A stretch of 64,000 bases of DNA, from contig ML664161.1 in NCBI GenBank assembly GCA_007570785.1, positions 9,280,470-9,344,469 of the forward strand, given 5' to 3'. Within the stretch, counting starts at the first letter, position 1. Every line of letters begins with the position of its first letter. The translations under genes and the position numbers were made by a program. Under the pieces are notes generated by a model. That model was not told where the DNA came from. It did no database searches and saw nothing but the letters and a program-made list of their open reading frames with translations. Source of the stretch: Antilocapra americana. Taxonomy: Eukaryota; Chordata; Mammalia; Artiodactyla; Antilocapridae. Shown here piece after piece: positions 12,281-22,691 of this stretch.

Positions 12281-13946
12281 AACATTAGACGTCCTTTTTA
12301 AGGCAGCAACCCATAAATGCCTCTATCACAATTCTATCATTCAAGTCACATTCTGTAACTGTCAGTAGATTTATCTCCCTTCACTGAACTGTAAACTCGT
12401 AAAGATTAGACATGTGTTTTATTGTTTCATCAACTTAACTCCTAGCATTGTTGTTCATTGAATTAATGATGACTTCTGAATTTTAACTTTATTAAGGATA
12501 GCATATTAAGGTAGGATATCGATTTTATTTTGGAAACACTAAAAGACTGTTAAAATTTCATACTATGACACAGATTAGGTAGGGAAGATAGTTAGGCTTG
12601 TCACCATGAAATTTAATTACACATCTTAATTCTTTATAAACGTAAACGAAGGAGAAAATAAATGGTAGACAGTTACCGTACAGTTTCATTTGTGAGTAAA
12701 AATAAACATATGCTCACTAATTTAAAAGAAGTAATTGTGCATTAATAGGATGCTTAAGAACGATTATTACACTTTCACACCTCAGAAATATTTTCATCTC
12801 AAGCTCAAGCCACATGTTAGCAATAGGATATCCCACTAAAATAAAGTAATAAGGTTGGCATTTCTGTGCTCAGAGCCATATTTGTAGAGTTTTAGGAAAA
12901 GTAAAAAGGAAACTGGATAAACCTCAACACAAAATAAAAAGTTTAAAAAATAAAGAATTAAAAGGAGAACTACAAGTTAGGCATTGTCTTACACACCAGT
13001 AGTTGAATCAACCTGACTTTAATATTTGATTGGATCCACCAGCAGGTACTGTCTACCGAGACCAACTCATTTTGCTCACTTGTCGGGACTCATACTAATT
13101 AAATATTGTACCCTCAAGCTATTCTTAAAGCCATTCTGCTGCCAGGTGTGTTTAAATAAAATTTAACTGAATCAGCTAAAAATTACTGCGCTTAGTGAGT
13201 GAAATCTCTAACTTATATGAAGAAATACGTGTCAAGGCAAATCTAGAAGGCAATAAGCAAAACTTATTCTATACTAATGTTTTAAAGTTAAATTTAGGAG
13301 TAAACATTACAGTTCATGAATGCTTATAAAGAAGATTACCAAGTTGGAGTTCTGCACGACATCCAGCTGAGCTGTCATTCAAAGCATACCCACACAGCCC
13401 AGAGGCACATCATGCACAGAGAATTCAGGTGAGGTCACATTCAATTTCGACAAGTTTGAGAACATTTTACAGGATGAAAAACCTTGCTCAACTAGTCCAA
13501 AATCCCTGTCATTTATAAGAAACAGGGGAAGTATTCAGCAGAAATATCAGTTTCAATAATCTCTCTTTTACGTCATGTCACTGAAAGGCTACATAGGATA
13601 AGAACTAGAAAGTTAAGAGGTAAGTTAAGATTGAGGTAAGAAGTCACGCTCTGGCCCATTACTACCTTCCGTCATCATCTTTATCACCCCCTCTAAACTG
13701 TACAAAACTACTCCCTCCTGTGAGCCCCTGTAACTGCACCTCTTCTGTAAGGCCTGCCAGCGCCTGCCTTTCTAATAGCTGCACATGCGCGTAGCCTCTT
13801 CACCACACTAAGCTGCAGCTTCCTGTGGGCCAGACTCACACGCTAAGCTCTCAATCTGTGTTGCATCTGAGTGACTGGGCATGAAACCTGCTATCGTGGT
13901 AGCGCTCAAAGGATCCAGGATGCCTTTTATAAAGAAATCCACTTTA
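12281..13946. other. Intron sequence free of obvious repeats
   Basis: About 1.7 kb with no recent SINE or LINE and no exon-like frame. The repeat-poor state is unusual for this window, but function cannot be judged from one sequence. Confidence 0.45.
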
Positions 13947-14079
13947 GGGAATTCCCTGGTGGTCCAGTGGTTAGGACTCAGAGCTTTCAGTGCCTCAGTG
14001 CCATGGCTGGAGTTCCACCTATGGTCAGATCCCACAAGCCACGTGGCACAGCCAAAATAAAATAAAATAAAATAAAATT
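13947..14079 (+). mobile_element. CHR-type tRNA-derived SINE
   Basis: Reads AGGGAATTCCCTGGTGGTCC, AGTGGTTAGGACTCAGAGC, CCACAAGCCACGTGGCACAG and ends in five AAAAT units (about 14054-14079). These SINEs are shared across cetaceans, hippos and ruminants. Confidence 0.88.
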
Positions 14080-15169
14080 ATTTTCTTCATAGAACAATTA
14101 CTGAAATACTAATCACATTGATATGTATATGCATATCAATTCCACTTTAGAAGTAGAAAACCTACTACGAAAAAAGTTTTTAATTAATTTCTTATTTCAT
14201 GATCATTGCAGAAAAACCAGACTATACAGATAGGAAACCTGAAGATAAAATCTTATGGCCCAGAAAAAAAACCACTATATTTTAAATTATGTCCTGCTTT
14301 GTCTATACATCTATATATAGATTTATAAAGCTGTCTGATTTGATGTATAGATATTTCAAATGGTATAACGGCATATATGCTTTTTGTAGCATTTTCTCAC
14401 TTAAAGCTCAGTATAAATCACTTGTACATCATTAAACTTTGTTTTTACAACTTAATTTTTTGACTGCATAGTTTCTAAAATACGAGTTTACCATATTTAC
14501 ATAGTCTCTTATAGTTCTTAAATTCTTTAAAATAACACTGAAAATAAAAAAAGAAAAGAAAGGTTGCTGAATGTTCTCTCATACATTTCATAAATGGCAG
14601 TGATTTTGGACTAGTTTAAAAAGATTTTTGTACCTATGAAATGTTTCTATCTTTATAGCTACAGCTTTGACTATATGCATAATTACATGAATTCATCCAG
14701 AGGGACTGTTGGGTCAAAGAATAAATACTTGCACAGCTTCCCATGGACACTGCCAAACTGCCATCAAAAAAGTTAAAATTTACATTTTCTCCAGCAGTGT
14801 ATACTTCTCAGTATCTCTATCTGTACCAGGATTACCACTTTAAAAAAATTTTTGCTTGCACAGCATTTTGAAATGTCTTCAGAACATCCACCAAACTCCT
14901 TCCTTTTGTTCCCCTAATCTTCATCTACATCTCTCTCCACTGCCCTTCCCAGACTGTTTTTGTCTGTGTTTTTCCACGGCTCAAGTCTTATGATGGCTTT
15001 GCTATCACACTGAAAGATGCCTAGCTATTGTATCACCTTAGACATAGAGCCAAAGTATCAGCTGACTAATCTGCTAATGTAAAGGGCTCATTTCCAGCAA
15101 CATGTATGCAATATAACTTGAACAGTTTAAGAAAAATATATTGTCTACATCAGCAGTGTATTATTTAAC
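14080..15169. other. Intron sequence with possible old L1
   Basis: Text around 14690-14860 (GGGACTGTTGGGTCAAAGAA, CACTGCCAAACTGCCATC, TCTCCAGCAGTGTATACTTC) resembles antisense old L1 ORF2. Text at 14880-15060 resembles pyrimidine-rich ancient repeat. Assignments are weak. Confidence 0.4.
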
Positions 15170-15352
15170 TTACAGAGTAGTGATTCTCAGTTTTTGCTGC
15201 ACACTGAAATCACCTTGGGGACTGTTAAAAATACTGCTTCCTGGGACTCCTCTTCCAGAGATTCTGCATAAATTTGGTATACGTTGTGAACTGGACATTA
15301 GGATTTTTGAAGGCTTTCCTAGGTGACTCTAATGTAGCATCTGTGTTTGACA
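15170..15352 (+). repeat. MER5-like DNA transposon remnant
   Basis: Starts AGTGATTCTCAGTTTTTGCT and continues GAAATCACCTTGGGGACTGT, CTGGGACTCCTCTTCCAGAG and TTTCCTAGGTGACTCTAATG, in the order expected of MER5A-type non-autonomous hAT elements. Confidence 0.65.
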
Positions 15353-15530
15353 TGACTTGAGAAAGATCCTAAGTAGCTTCTTCTTAGGTAATATTACAGG
15401 ACCCCAAGGGAGAAAAGCACAATGAACACAATCTCAATAATCTGACTCATCTGCAGAAGATAAGGAGATGAGAAGGGACAGGGAGTGGTCAAACATTTGC
15501 CAATGACAACAGAATAAAAGTAGTATTCAC

Positions 15531-15642
15531 TTTTTTTGGGGCCACACCACATGGCATCTTAGTTCCCCAACCAGGGATCAAACCCATGCCTCCTTCAGTG
15601 AAAGGCACAGAGTCTTAACCACTGGACCGCTAGGGAGGTCCC
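15531..15642 (-). mobile_element. CHR-type SINE, antisense
   Basis: Reads GGGGCCACACCACATGGCAT, TTCCCCAACCAGGGATCAAA and ends CCGCTAGGGAGGTCC, the reverse complement of a CHR head. Confidence 0.87.
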
Positions 15643-15920
15643 AAGCCTTCACATTTCTTGGTATTAGGCAGGTGCCTGCTGTATTAGGAAGCTGACCAAG
15701 CCTTACCTCTGAAGTAGCTTTTGTAATGGAGCCAATCAATTCAAACTAAAATGAGATGGGCAACAAACTTTATGCCAGGCAATTTAGTGGTAGCATTCCA
15801 GGTTTCAGTGAGGTAATCTACTTCCAGTTTACATTTATTTTATTGTTTCAACGAAGTTGAGCAGTACTACAGATTTTCCCCACAACCCACAGTGGCCCTT
15901 TGGGACAATACTTAGAAGAA

Positions 15921-16035
15921 AACTGGAGTGGGTTGCCATTTGCTTCTCCAGGGGATCTTTCCAACCCAGGGATTGAATCCAGGTCTCCTGCATTGTAGGC
16001 AGACACTTTTACTGTCTGAGCCACCAGGGAAGTCC
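15921..16035 (-). mobile_element. Bov-tA SINE, antisense, truncated, with target-site duplication
   Basis: Antisense Bov-tA covering the tRNA head and the start of the body (GAGCCACCAGGGAAGTCC at the right end). The 11-bp direct repeat ACTTAGAAGAA at 15910-15920 and 16036-16046 marks the insertion. Confidence 0.92.
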
Positions 16036-16079
16036 ACTTAGAAGAATAACTACAATCAATTCCAGCCATTAAAATACAT

Positions 16080-16225
16080 TACAGTGCCTTACAAATAGCT
16101 ATCAGCCCTATTTTACAAGGAAACCTGAGGATCAGAGAAGGTTAGTTAATGGGCTGGCCTCGCAGCCAGCAAGTGGCCTGGCTGAGGAGGGATTCAGGAA
16201 GGCATGACTAACAGTCATGCTCTGT
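16080..16225 (-). repeat. MIR SINE, antisense (degraded)
   Basis: Reads CCCTATTTTACAAGGAAACC, TGAGGATCAGAGAAGGTTAG, GCAGCCAGCAAGTGGCCTGG. Confidence 0.6.
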
Positions 16226-17153
16226 TTACTACCAAGTGTCAAGCACATGGCCTTTTCCCTCGGACAATTTGAAGTGACGTTGGTAAATTGCTTTCCTGGG
16301 TAGAATATGATTCCTTGTGGGCTGAATGATCTTGCTGACATTTTATAGTTCTGAGGACAAATAATGAGAGCCACTTGTGTGCTAATCCAACCCCAGCCAC
16401 AGTGTCCAGTGAGGATACTCTGCTACCTTATCTGTCTCTGTGACCTAGCACTATAAACATTATCATTCCCAAACACCAGCTAAGGGCATACTCTCCAGAC
16501 GATTGTAAGTTCCAAAGGCCTTACTGGATGGGTTGCTTCGTTGGGAAAGAAAGACAGTTTTCCAATCATGGCTTTTTTTCAAATTACTTATGATAGGGAA
16601 GATTTCCTTGGTGATCAGAAAGGCAAGAATAATCTCTGTGGCCAACACAGTAGTTTGACTTATTTTTTCTCTCTGTTTTTCTTATCATTAGGCATTATTC
16701 TTTTTACTGTAGAAGGCCATTTAAGCCATCCAGGTAAATATCATTGTATCCCAGAATCTTTAAAGGGTGCTACTCCACAGCTACAAAATTTCTGGAGGAT
16801 GAGAGTGATTGCAGGGCATCTTGCATAAGACTGCCTTTCTTGGAGCCAATGCTAGAAGAGGAGATGGTCATTCTTTTGTCTTGTCAATGCTGTAGTAAGC
16901 AGGAGGGAAGGAAGAGGCTCTATACCTCATAGACCCTCTCTAAGAGAAAACGGGGGACTTGAGAGTGGAAACGTGGCTGGATTCAAGAAAAGCAAAATCT
17001 TCCTAGAAATGTGCTATAATACCCTAGTTAAGGGATTTTTGATAGAACAATGCCTCAGAGATGAGGTAATTCTACACACAGATGGAATGCACAGCGAAAA
17101 GGAATATCAACCCTCTAGGAAAATACTGTTTGTTTTTTCTCTCTCTCCCTAGC
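16226..17153. other. Intron sequence, nothing recognised
   Basis: No clear repeat. Small open frames at 16541-16828 and 16463-16648 show no known protein. Treated as non-coding. Confidence 0.4.
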
Positions 17154-17166
17154 TGTCATTCTTTAA

Positions 17167-17382
17167 GTATAGTAGTAGTGAAGACGCTCAGTTGTGTCTG
17201 ACTCTTTGCCACCCCATGGACTGGGGCCTACCAGGCTCCTCCTTCCATGGAATTTTCCAGGCAAGAGTACTGGAGTGGGTTGCCATTTTCTTCTCCAGGA
17301 GATCTTCCCAACCCAGGGATTGAATCCGAGTCTCCAGCATTGTAGGCAGATGCTTTACTGTCTGAGCCACCAGGAAAGCCCT
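17167..17382 (-). mobile_element. Bov-tA SINE, antisense, full length
   Basis: The reverse complement of the complete element, ending GAGCCACCAGGAAAGCCC. A 13-bp near-perfect direct repeat (TGTCATTCTTTAA at 17154-17166, TGTTATTCTTTAA at 17383-17395) flanks it. Confidence 0.92.
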
Positions 17383-17395
17383 TGTTATTCTTTAA

Positions 17396-18359
17396 AGGAG
17401 TTTACAAAAATAACCTGAGGTTAAAGCCCAAGATGGGGGAGGGGGGGAGTCTCGGTTTGGGGGTAGGGTCAAGAGTTTACATAGAGCAGGATGCTCAGAA
17501 AACCCTGTTCAGTCATAGGGCTCAGAGTTGACAGCTGATTATAGTTTAGATTTTAGATTATCTGGCACTAAAAATAATGCCTCTTGTATAGAATAAATCA
17601 GAAAGTTACATTTTACCGTCTACAATGTTAAAAAAAAAAATACACACTCACGGTACAGTAAAGAGAACTGTCACCCTGCTAAGCCTGGATATCCTGACTC
17701 AGGCAAAGGTTAGCTCTTCTACAGTTAAGGACAGAAACGAAACGCTGCAGGGCAGGCGGAAAACAAGAGCATCATGCAAACACCTGCTGTCACTACCGCC
17801 ACAGCCTCTCCCCAGCCAGCCAGGCCTCTCCGCCTCCTTTGTTGGGCTGAGCTGAGGGGTGCCGGCCATGACGTGCAGATCTGTGCCATTCCCTAAGTCC
17901 TGGGGGAGCCCAGGCTGCTGCCCCTGGCAATGGAGGGCTCCACTGTCGGACACAGTGCGAGATCACCGCGCCAAGCCTGCTTTTAAGGTGGCTGGCTGCA
18001 TTCCCAGGAACCAGAGCCTTCCTACAACACTTAACTCGCTCTCTGCCGCCCTCTATAAGAGAACAAAATGGGGGAGGGGTGGGTTATAAAACGCTGGGAG
18101 CTTGATTTTTGACGTTGCAAACCAAGATAGAAGGTGACATTTAGGAAAGACGAAGGATTTAAACGGTCGTCAAATTCTGCTCAAGAACCTCACCTTCTCC
18201 GGTATCAACACAGACGAAGACCTAAACACAGACCTAACCCGCTACTAGCCAAGAAGCGAATGCGACATCCTGAAAATGTCAGCCTGAACCACTTTAAAAG
18301 CAATAGCCTCACTGCGTTACAAAAATATGCATCTCACGGGAGAAGGCCGGAAATTCTCT
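17396..18359. other. Promoter-proximal part of NCEH1 intron 1
   Basis: GC content rises toward the exon, with a G-rich run at about 17433-17449, scattered CpG (GCCGGCCATGACGTG near 17860) and a TATA-like GGTTATAAAACGC on the plus strand near 18082. No conserved coding frame is evident. It could hold intronic regulatory sequence of NCEH1, but nothing in the sequence proves this. Confidence 0.4.
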
Positions 18360-18850
18360 TTCCCCCTTAAATACTGCTTAAGAGAAGGGAGAGAGAATCA
18401 GCCCTGGGCTGCGTCTCACCACTTGCTGTGCACTCCGGAAAGTGGCGTCCAGCAGCATCAGCTTCCAGGGATCGGAGACGGAGCTGGGCAGAGGGATGTA
18501 GATGTAATAGGCGGCCAGCGCCACTAGGGCCGTAAGCAGGACACACGACGACCTCATCCTCCTCCGGCTCGGCTGGCCTGCCGGACGGACGAGGAGGAAA
18601 GGGCAATACCACCCAAAGACCTCAAGCAAGTTTCTGCGAGGGCCAGCCGCTCATTCACCCGTTTCTTGTGTGCCCAGAGCCAATCAGAGGCGGCGTCGGG
18701 AGGAAGTCGCAGCGCTGACTTGCCCCCCTCCACTGTGTCCTTGCAAAGTGTTGCAGACACTCCAGGTTTGAGAAAGCTGTGGGGCTGTGCTAGGCGAAGA
18801 ACAGCGGACTCCGGAGGACACAGGTGTGTATTGCACACCAGTGACCAAGG
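18360..18850 (-). promoter_or_regulatory. NCEH1: NCEH1 CpG-rich promoter and 5' UTR region
   Basis: CpG dinucleotides are dense from about 18410 to 18810, in contrast to the CpG-poor flanks. There is no TATA box at a fitting distance. A CCAAT box lies at 18680-18684 on the plus strand (ATTGG on the gene strand), about 120 bp upstream of the NCEH1 start codon. The transcription start is not visible, but it must lie right of 18557, probably near 18600-18700. This arrangement fits a broadly expressed TATA-less promoter. Confidence 0.75.
18420..18557 (-). CDS. NCEH1: NCEH1 coding exon 1 (neutral cholesterol ester hydrolase 1, N-terminus)
   Basis: The exon encodes 46 residues starting [20 protein letters not shown] and ending ATFRSAQQV, which I recognise as the N-terminus of NCEH1 (also called KIAA1363 or AADACL1). 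Residues about 5-20 form a single hydrophobic signal anchor followed by IPLP, as in this type II membrane protein of the endoplasmic reticulum. The exon ends in phase 0 at 18420 and is followed on the gene strand by the splice donor GTGAGA (18419-18414). The family is a serine hydrolase of the hormone-sensitive-lipase/arylacetamide-deacetylase group that hydrolyses cholesterol esters and 2-acetyl monoalkylglycerol. Its HGGG and GDSAG catalytic motifs lie in later exons, left of this window. An in-frame upstream ATG at 18629-18627 would add 24 residues (beginning [13 protein letters not shown]). I prefer the ATG at 18557 because the signal anchor follows it directly. Confidence 0.93.
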
Positions 18851-20312
18851 GCTTCCCTTCTGCAGCTTTCCAAACAGAAACAGTCCCGGAATAGTTTAAG
18901 TGCCTTAAGTTTCTGTCTGTCTAAAGCACATCTGACTCAAAATGGAGTCAGATGTGAGAAAGATAATAAAATGATAACAATAAAAATCCACCGACTTCTA
19001 CAGCTAGATTTGCAATGGAATGTAAAGCCTGTCTGTCTGATATGTGGTGAGAGAAGATAACAAATTCTTATAGCTCAAGCAAATGATAAGCCAGTAGGAT
19101 AATACATCAAGCACACAAATCTTGGTTTCCAGATCCCATTCTTCAATAAAAAGAATCATGATTCTGCCATGGCTCCTTGGAGAAAAGACTGATTGTAGGG
19201 CTGAGGCAGGTAAAGTACAGGACGGACCTGTTCTAGAAGATGAGGAAGTGCTAAAAAATGATGGGAACTTGGTCAAAAGGACACAGTTGGCAGCTTTAAG
19301 GGTCTTCCAATGTCAAAAACTGGGATAATTTTAGCATCAAAATAAATAATAATGGATTATAAACCATTAAATAAAATAAATATCTAGGAGTCTATACTAA
19401 TATAAATAAATGGGAAACATTATGTGAAAAAAATTCTTTCAGTGGGTCAGTGGTAGCAGAAAAATTATTTGAATCCAGATTGCCTATTAAAGATAGTGGA
19501 AGGGGAGTGGATATAGAATGAGAGAGAGACAGAGAGAGAACTTCAGCAGAATTACAACCAGAGATCCAGAAGGAAAAATTTGGAAGAGCTGTTTTAAGGA
19601 GGTGGTTAGAGAATAACTCCAAACCTATTGATCAAGGCCTTAAAACATCTGCACATATAATTTTGCAACTTAATATAGTAATTTAAATTTAACCTAATCC
19701 AAAGTAATAAAATAATCATAAATTGGGGACTGAAAATGAGATTATTGGGAGAAAGCTGGTTTCCTATTCAAAGTTTGGGAGAAAATACTTATGTGAAGGT
19801 ATGTATTGAAACAATGATGTTTCAAGCATTCAAGTTTCAGATCATCATTTTATATCTTTCTGTAGTTACTCGTTAAACATATAGCTCTGAACAGAAAGAC
19901 ATATATTAATGTGTGGGTGTGTGTATGTACATAAAGTTAGAAGCTAGTCTCTGTGGGTGATTACAGATAATCCAAGAGCTATCAATTGAGTTGACAACTG
20001 CATTGATTAACATTTTAATTAATGTTAACATTAAAGATGACATTAATTTGCTTTCAGGTAATCTGTAAAATAATTCAGAGTTTTACCTTATAGACTTTAA
20101 TATTTTCTCCTGAATTTTGATTATATTCTTAAAATCATAGATCTTAGAGCTGATGACTAAACAAATAACAACAAACCGCCCACACCTGACCCATCCTTCT
20201 ATCTTCAGCCAGTAGTAATAAGCTTGATATATAAATGAGCCTTCTGGGGTCCAGAGCAGCCTCAAGAAGCCCCTTCTAGTTTGTAAGTGATAGGACCAAT
20301 ATTTATTTTTTC
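18851..20312. other. Intergenic sequence upstream of NCEH1
   Basis: AT-rich after 18950, with no clear recent repeat and no recognisable coding frame. A short GT-rich patch lies near 19910-19930. Confidence 0.4.
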
Positions 20313-20620
20313 TGGACTCCCCTAGTGGTTCAGTGGTTAAGAATCCTCCTGCCAGGATTCTTGTGCAGGGGTCATAGGTTTGACCCCTGGCTCAGGTTTG
20401 ACTCCTGCCTCTCACATACTGAGGGGCAGCTAGAGCCCTAGAGTTTGTGGTCTGCAACAAGAGCCTTGAAGGCAGATTCTTTACTGTCTGAGCTACCAGG
20501 CAAGCCCATCCGGAACAAGAGAAGCCACCACAGTGAGAAGCCTGAGCACTGCAACTAGAGAAAGCCCATGTATGCAATGAAGACCCAATGTAGCCAAAAA
20601 TAAATGAGGTAATAAATTTT
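20313..20620 (+). mobile_element. CHR-type SINE with an embedded antisense Bov-tA head fragment
   Basis: The outer element reads CTAGTGGTTCAGTGGTTAAG at the left and GAGAAGCCTGAGCACTGCAA, CAATGAAGACCCAATGTAGC at the right. At about 20465-20508 it contains GGCAGATTCTTTACTGTCTG followed by AGCTACCAGGCAAGCCC, which is antisense Bov-tA head sequence not expected in CHR. It is either a short nested insertion or a gene-conversion patch. Confidence 0.75.
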
Positions 20621-21069
20621 TTAAATACGGTTGGTTGGAATTGAGAATATAAAAACAGAAACATTTTTTTAAAAAGTAATTTATTTCTCCTGCCTCCCAA
20701 TGCTGTGCAACTTCTCTTCAGCAGTGCACTAAAAGATAGAAACTAAGAAGAAGAAGAAAGAAAAGAAGCCACTATCTTAATAATCTTCAGTGCTTCTTCT
20801 GTAGATCCGAGTCCTTAAAAAAATGAAACCAACCTGAGATAAATTTAAACACCTTCATCATTTGCTTCTAATACTTCATTCACTCAACAAATATGAATGA
20901 ACAAATCGTGGCCCATACTAGGAAATAAAGGAGTGGGGGGGCAAGGCAGTAAGATCTCTGCTCTTTCTGATTTTTATGTGATTTGGTGGTGATGGTGGTT
21001 GTGAAGCGAGAGTAAGGAAGGTACAGAAAGGAAAGGCAAACAATGGATAAACAATATAACAACAAACCA
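20621..21069. other. Intergenic, possible old repeat
   Basis: Text at about 20875-21060 (CATTCACTCAACAAATATGA onwards) resembles the start of an ancient mammalian repeat. A purine-rich run (AAGAAGAAGAAAGAAAAGAA) lies near 20750. Confidence 0.4.
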
Positions 21070-21282
21070 GGTTCTGTGGTTAACATTTTGAATGTATTAA
21101 CTCATTTAGTCTTTATAACAGTTCTCATGAAGTATGTACTTTTATTATTCTGAAAACAGAGGCACTGAAAGATGAAGTGCTTGTCCTCAAGTCACCCAAG
21201 CAGTAGAGGTGTACTTGGGAGTTGAGCCCATGGAGTCTGGCCCTTGTGCTCATGTGCTTTACCACTCAACTCTGCTGCCAAG
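21070..21282 (-). repeat. MIR SINE, antisense
   Basis: Reads TGTATTAACTCATTTAGTCT, AACAGAGGCACTGAAAGATG, GTCACCCAAGCAGTAGAGG and ends near TTTACCACTCAACTCTGCTG. Confidence 0.8.
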
Positions 21283-21429
21283 AGGTTAGGACTGGGAAGA
21301 AAATAGAACAGTGTGGTGTGACACTTTGTGGCTGGTTGCTGCTTTAAGCTGGGTGATGAAGGGGACTTCTTTAAGGAGTGTGTGTGCTGCTTTAAGTCTC
21401 TTCAGTTCTTCTTTAAGTCTCTTCTCTAC

Positions 21430-21627
21430 TTTAAGTTGCTTCAGTCGTGTCTGACTCTGTGACCCTTTGGACTGTAGCCCACCAGGCTCCTCTGTCCATG
21501 GGATTCTCCAGACAAGAATACTGGAGTGATTTGCCATGCCCTCCTCCAGGGGATCTTCCAGCCCCACATCTCCTGGGTCTCCTGCATTGCAGGGGGATTC
21601 TTTACTGCTGAGCCATCAGGGAAGCCC
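21430..21627 (-). mobile_element. Bov-tA SINE, antisense
   Basis: Reads TTGCTTCAGTCGTGTCTGAC and ends GAGCCATCAGGGAAGCCC. Several CTTTAAG copies surround it (for example at 21369-21435 and right after the SINE), so the target-site duplication probably involves this motif, but the exact ends are unclear. Confidence 0.87.
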
Positions 21628-21639
21628 TCTTTAAGGAGA

Positions 21640-22060
21640 TGTTATTTGAACTGAGACCTGAGTGTCTAATGAGTTAGCCATGCAGGAATCTAGCGGGTAG
21701 GGAACAAATGCAGTGGCCTTGAAATGTCACTGGGTCAAGGAACAGACAGCTGGTGAGACAGCCTTCTCTGCGAGGGTTGTGGTGGAGCAGGCCCAGTCAA
21801 GATGTAGCATGGGTGCAGCAGGGTGGATTATCTAGAACTGTGTAGGACATGATAATGAGGTGCCACGGCAAGCCACTGGAGACTTTGCAGCAGGGGAGCA
21901 ATAGAATCTGATCTGTATTTGGGAAGAACCACTCCAACTGTGGTATAGAGAATAGTTATCCAGATTAGAGAGGATGGTGGCTTGGAGGGGCCACCATGGT
22001 GGGACAGAGGGAAGGGGCAGATTTAGAACACATTTTAGAGATGGGAGAGATATGACATAC
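21640..22060 (+). repeat. Ancient interspersed repeat, family not named
   Basis: Contains the ordered motifs TTGAACTGAGACCTGAGTGT, GAGTTAGCCATGCAGGAATC, GGAACAAATGCAGTGGCCTT, GAAGAACCACTCCAACTG and GAGAGGATGGTGGCTTGGA, which I know from a common old mammalian repeat whose name I cannot give with certainty. Confidence 0.5.
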
Positions 22061-22240
22061 TCATAGATCGTGAAGGGTGATAAAAATCTCCTGACTCAAA
22101 ACTGTACTGTTCAGATTGCAGGCTGACTGGAGAAGAGTATATGTGGGAAGTGTCAGGGCCAGTATCCGTGGCTGTTTGCTTTGCAGAAAATGACCATGGC
22201 ACTGCTCCAAGAATCTATCGTGTGCACACGCCTGTGCATT

Positions 22241-22276
22241 CATGCACACACGTGCACACACACACACATACACCCC
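22241..22276 (+). repeat. CA-rich simple repeat
   Basis: Imperfect CA repeat around CACACACACACACATACACC. Confidence 0.8.
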
Positions 22277-22452
22277 TATCTTCTAAAATAATACAGAAAA
22301 TTTAGAATCTGAAGATACTTCAGGTCAGTAGAAAACATGTGAGACCATTGTTTTTAAACCAGCATCTGGTCAGCATTAGCTCAGGTACTACCAAAGGAGA
22401 AAAATACTCTGCAGTAAGACACAAGCTAGTATCTTAGACCAAAGGTGTGTGT

Positions 22453-22663
22453 GCATGCTCAGTCATGTCTGACTCTTTGAGACTCCAAGGACTGTAGCCC
22501 GCTAGGCTCCTCCGTCTATGAAATTTTCCAGGCAAGAATACTGAAATGAGTTGCCATTACCCTCCTCCAGGGTATCTTCCCCACCCAGAGATATATCTCC
22601 CATCTCTTGTGTCTTGTGCATTGGCAGGCAGATTCTTTATCAGTAGCGCCACCTGGGAAGCCC
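22453..22663 (-). mobile_element. Bov-tA SINE, antisense
   Basis: Reads GCTCAGTCATGTCTGACTCT at the left and GCGCCACCTGGGAAGCCC at the right. Full length and moderately diverged. Confidence 0.88.
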
Positions 22664-22691
22664 AAAGTTATTACTCCTTTAAAGGTTAGGT

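Noticed and set aside
18082..18095. TATA-like GGTTATAAAACGC near the NCEH1 exon
   Set aside because: It is on the opposite strand to NCEH1 and inside intron 1. Without a known transcript it is not evidence of a promoter.
1..18419. Further NCEH1 exons in the left part
   Set aside because: I looked on the minus strand for the HGGG and GDSAG motif exons and for an exon continuing after AQQV, and saw none, so this part is intron 1.
18554..18838. 94-codon minus-strand frame overlapping the NCEH1 5' region
   Set aside because: It is in a different frame from the recognised NCEH1 start and reads through promoter sequence.
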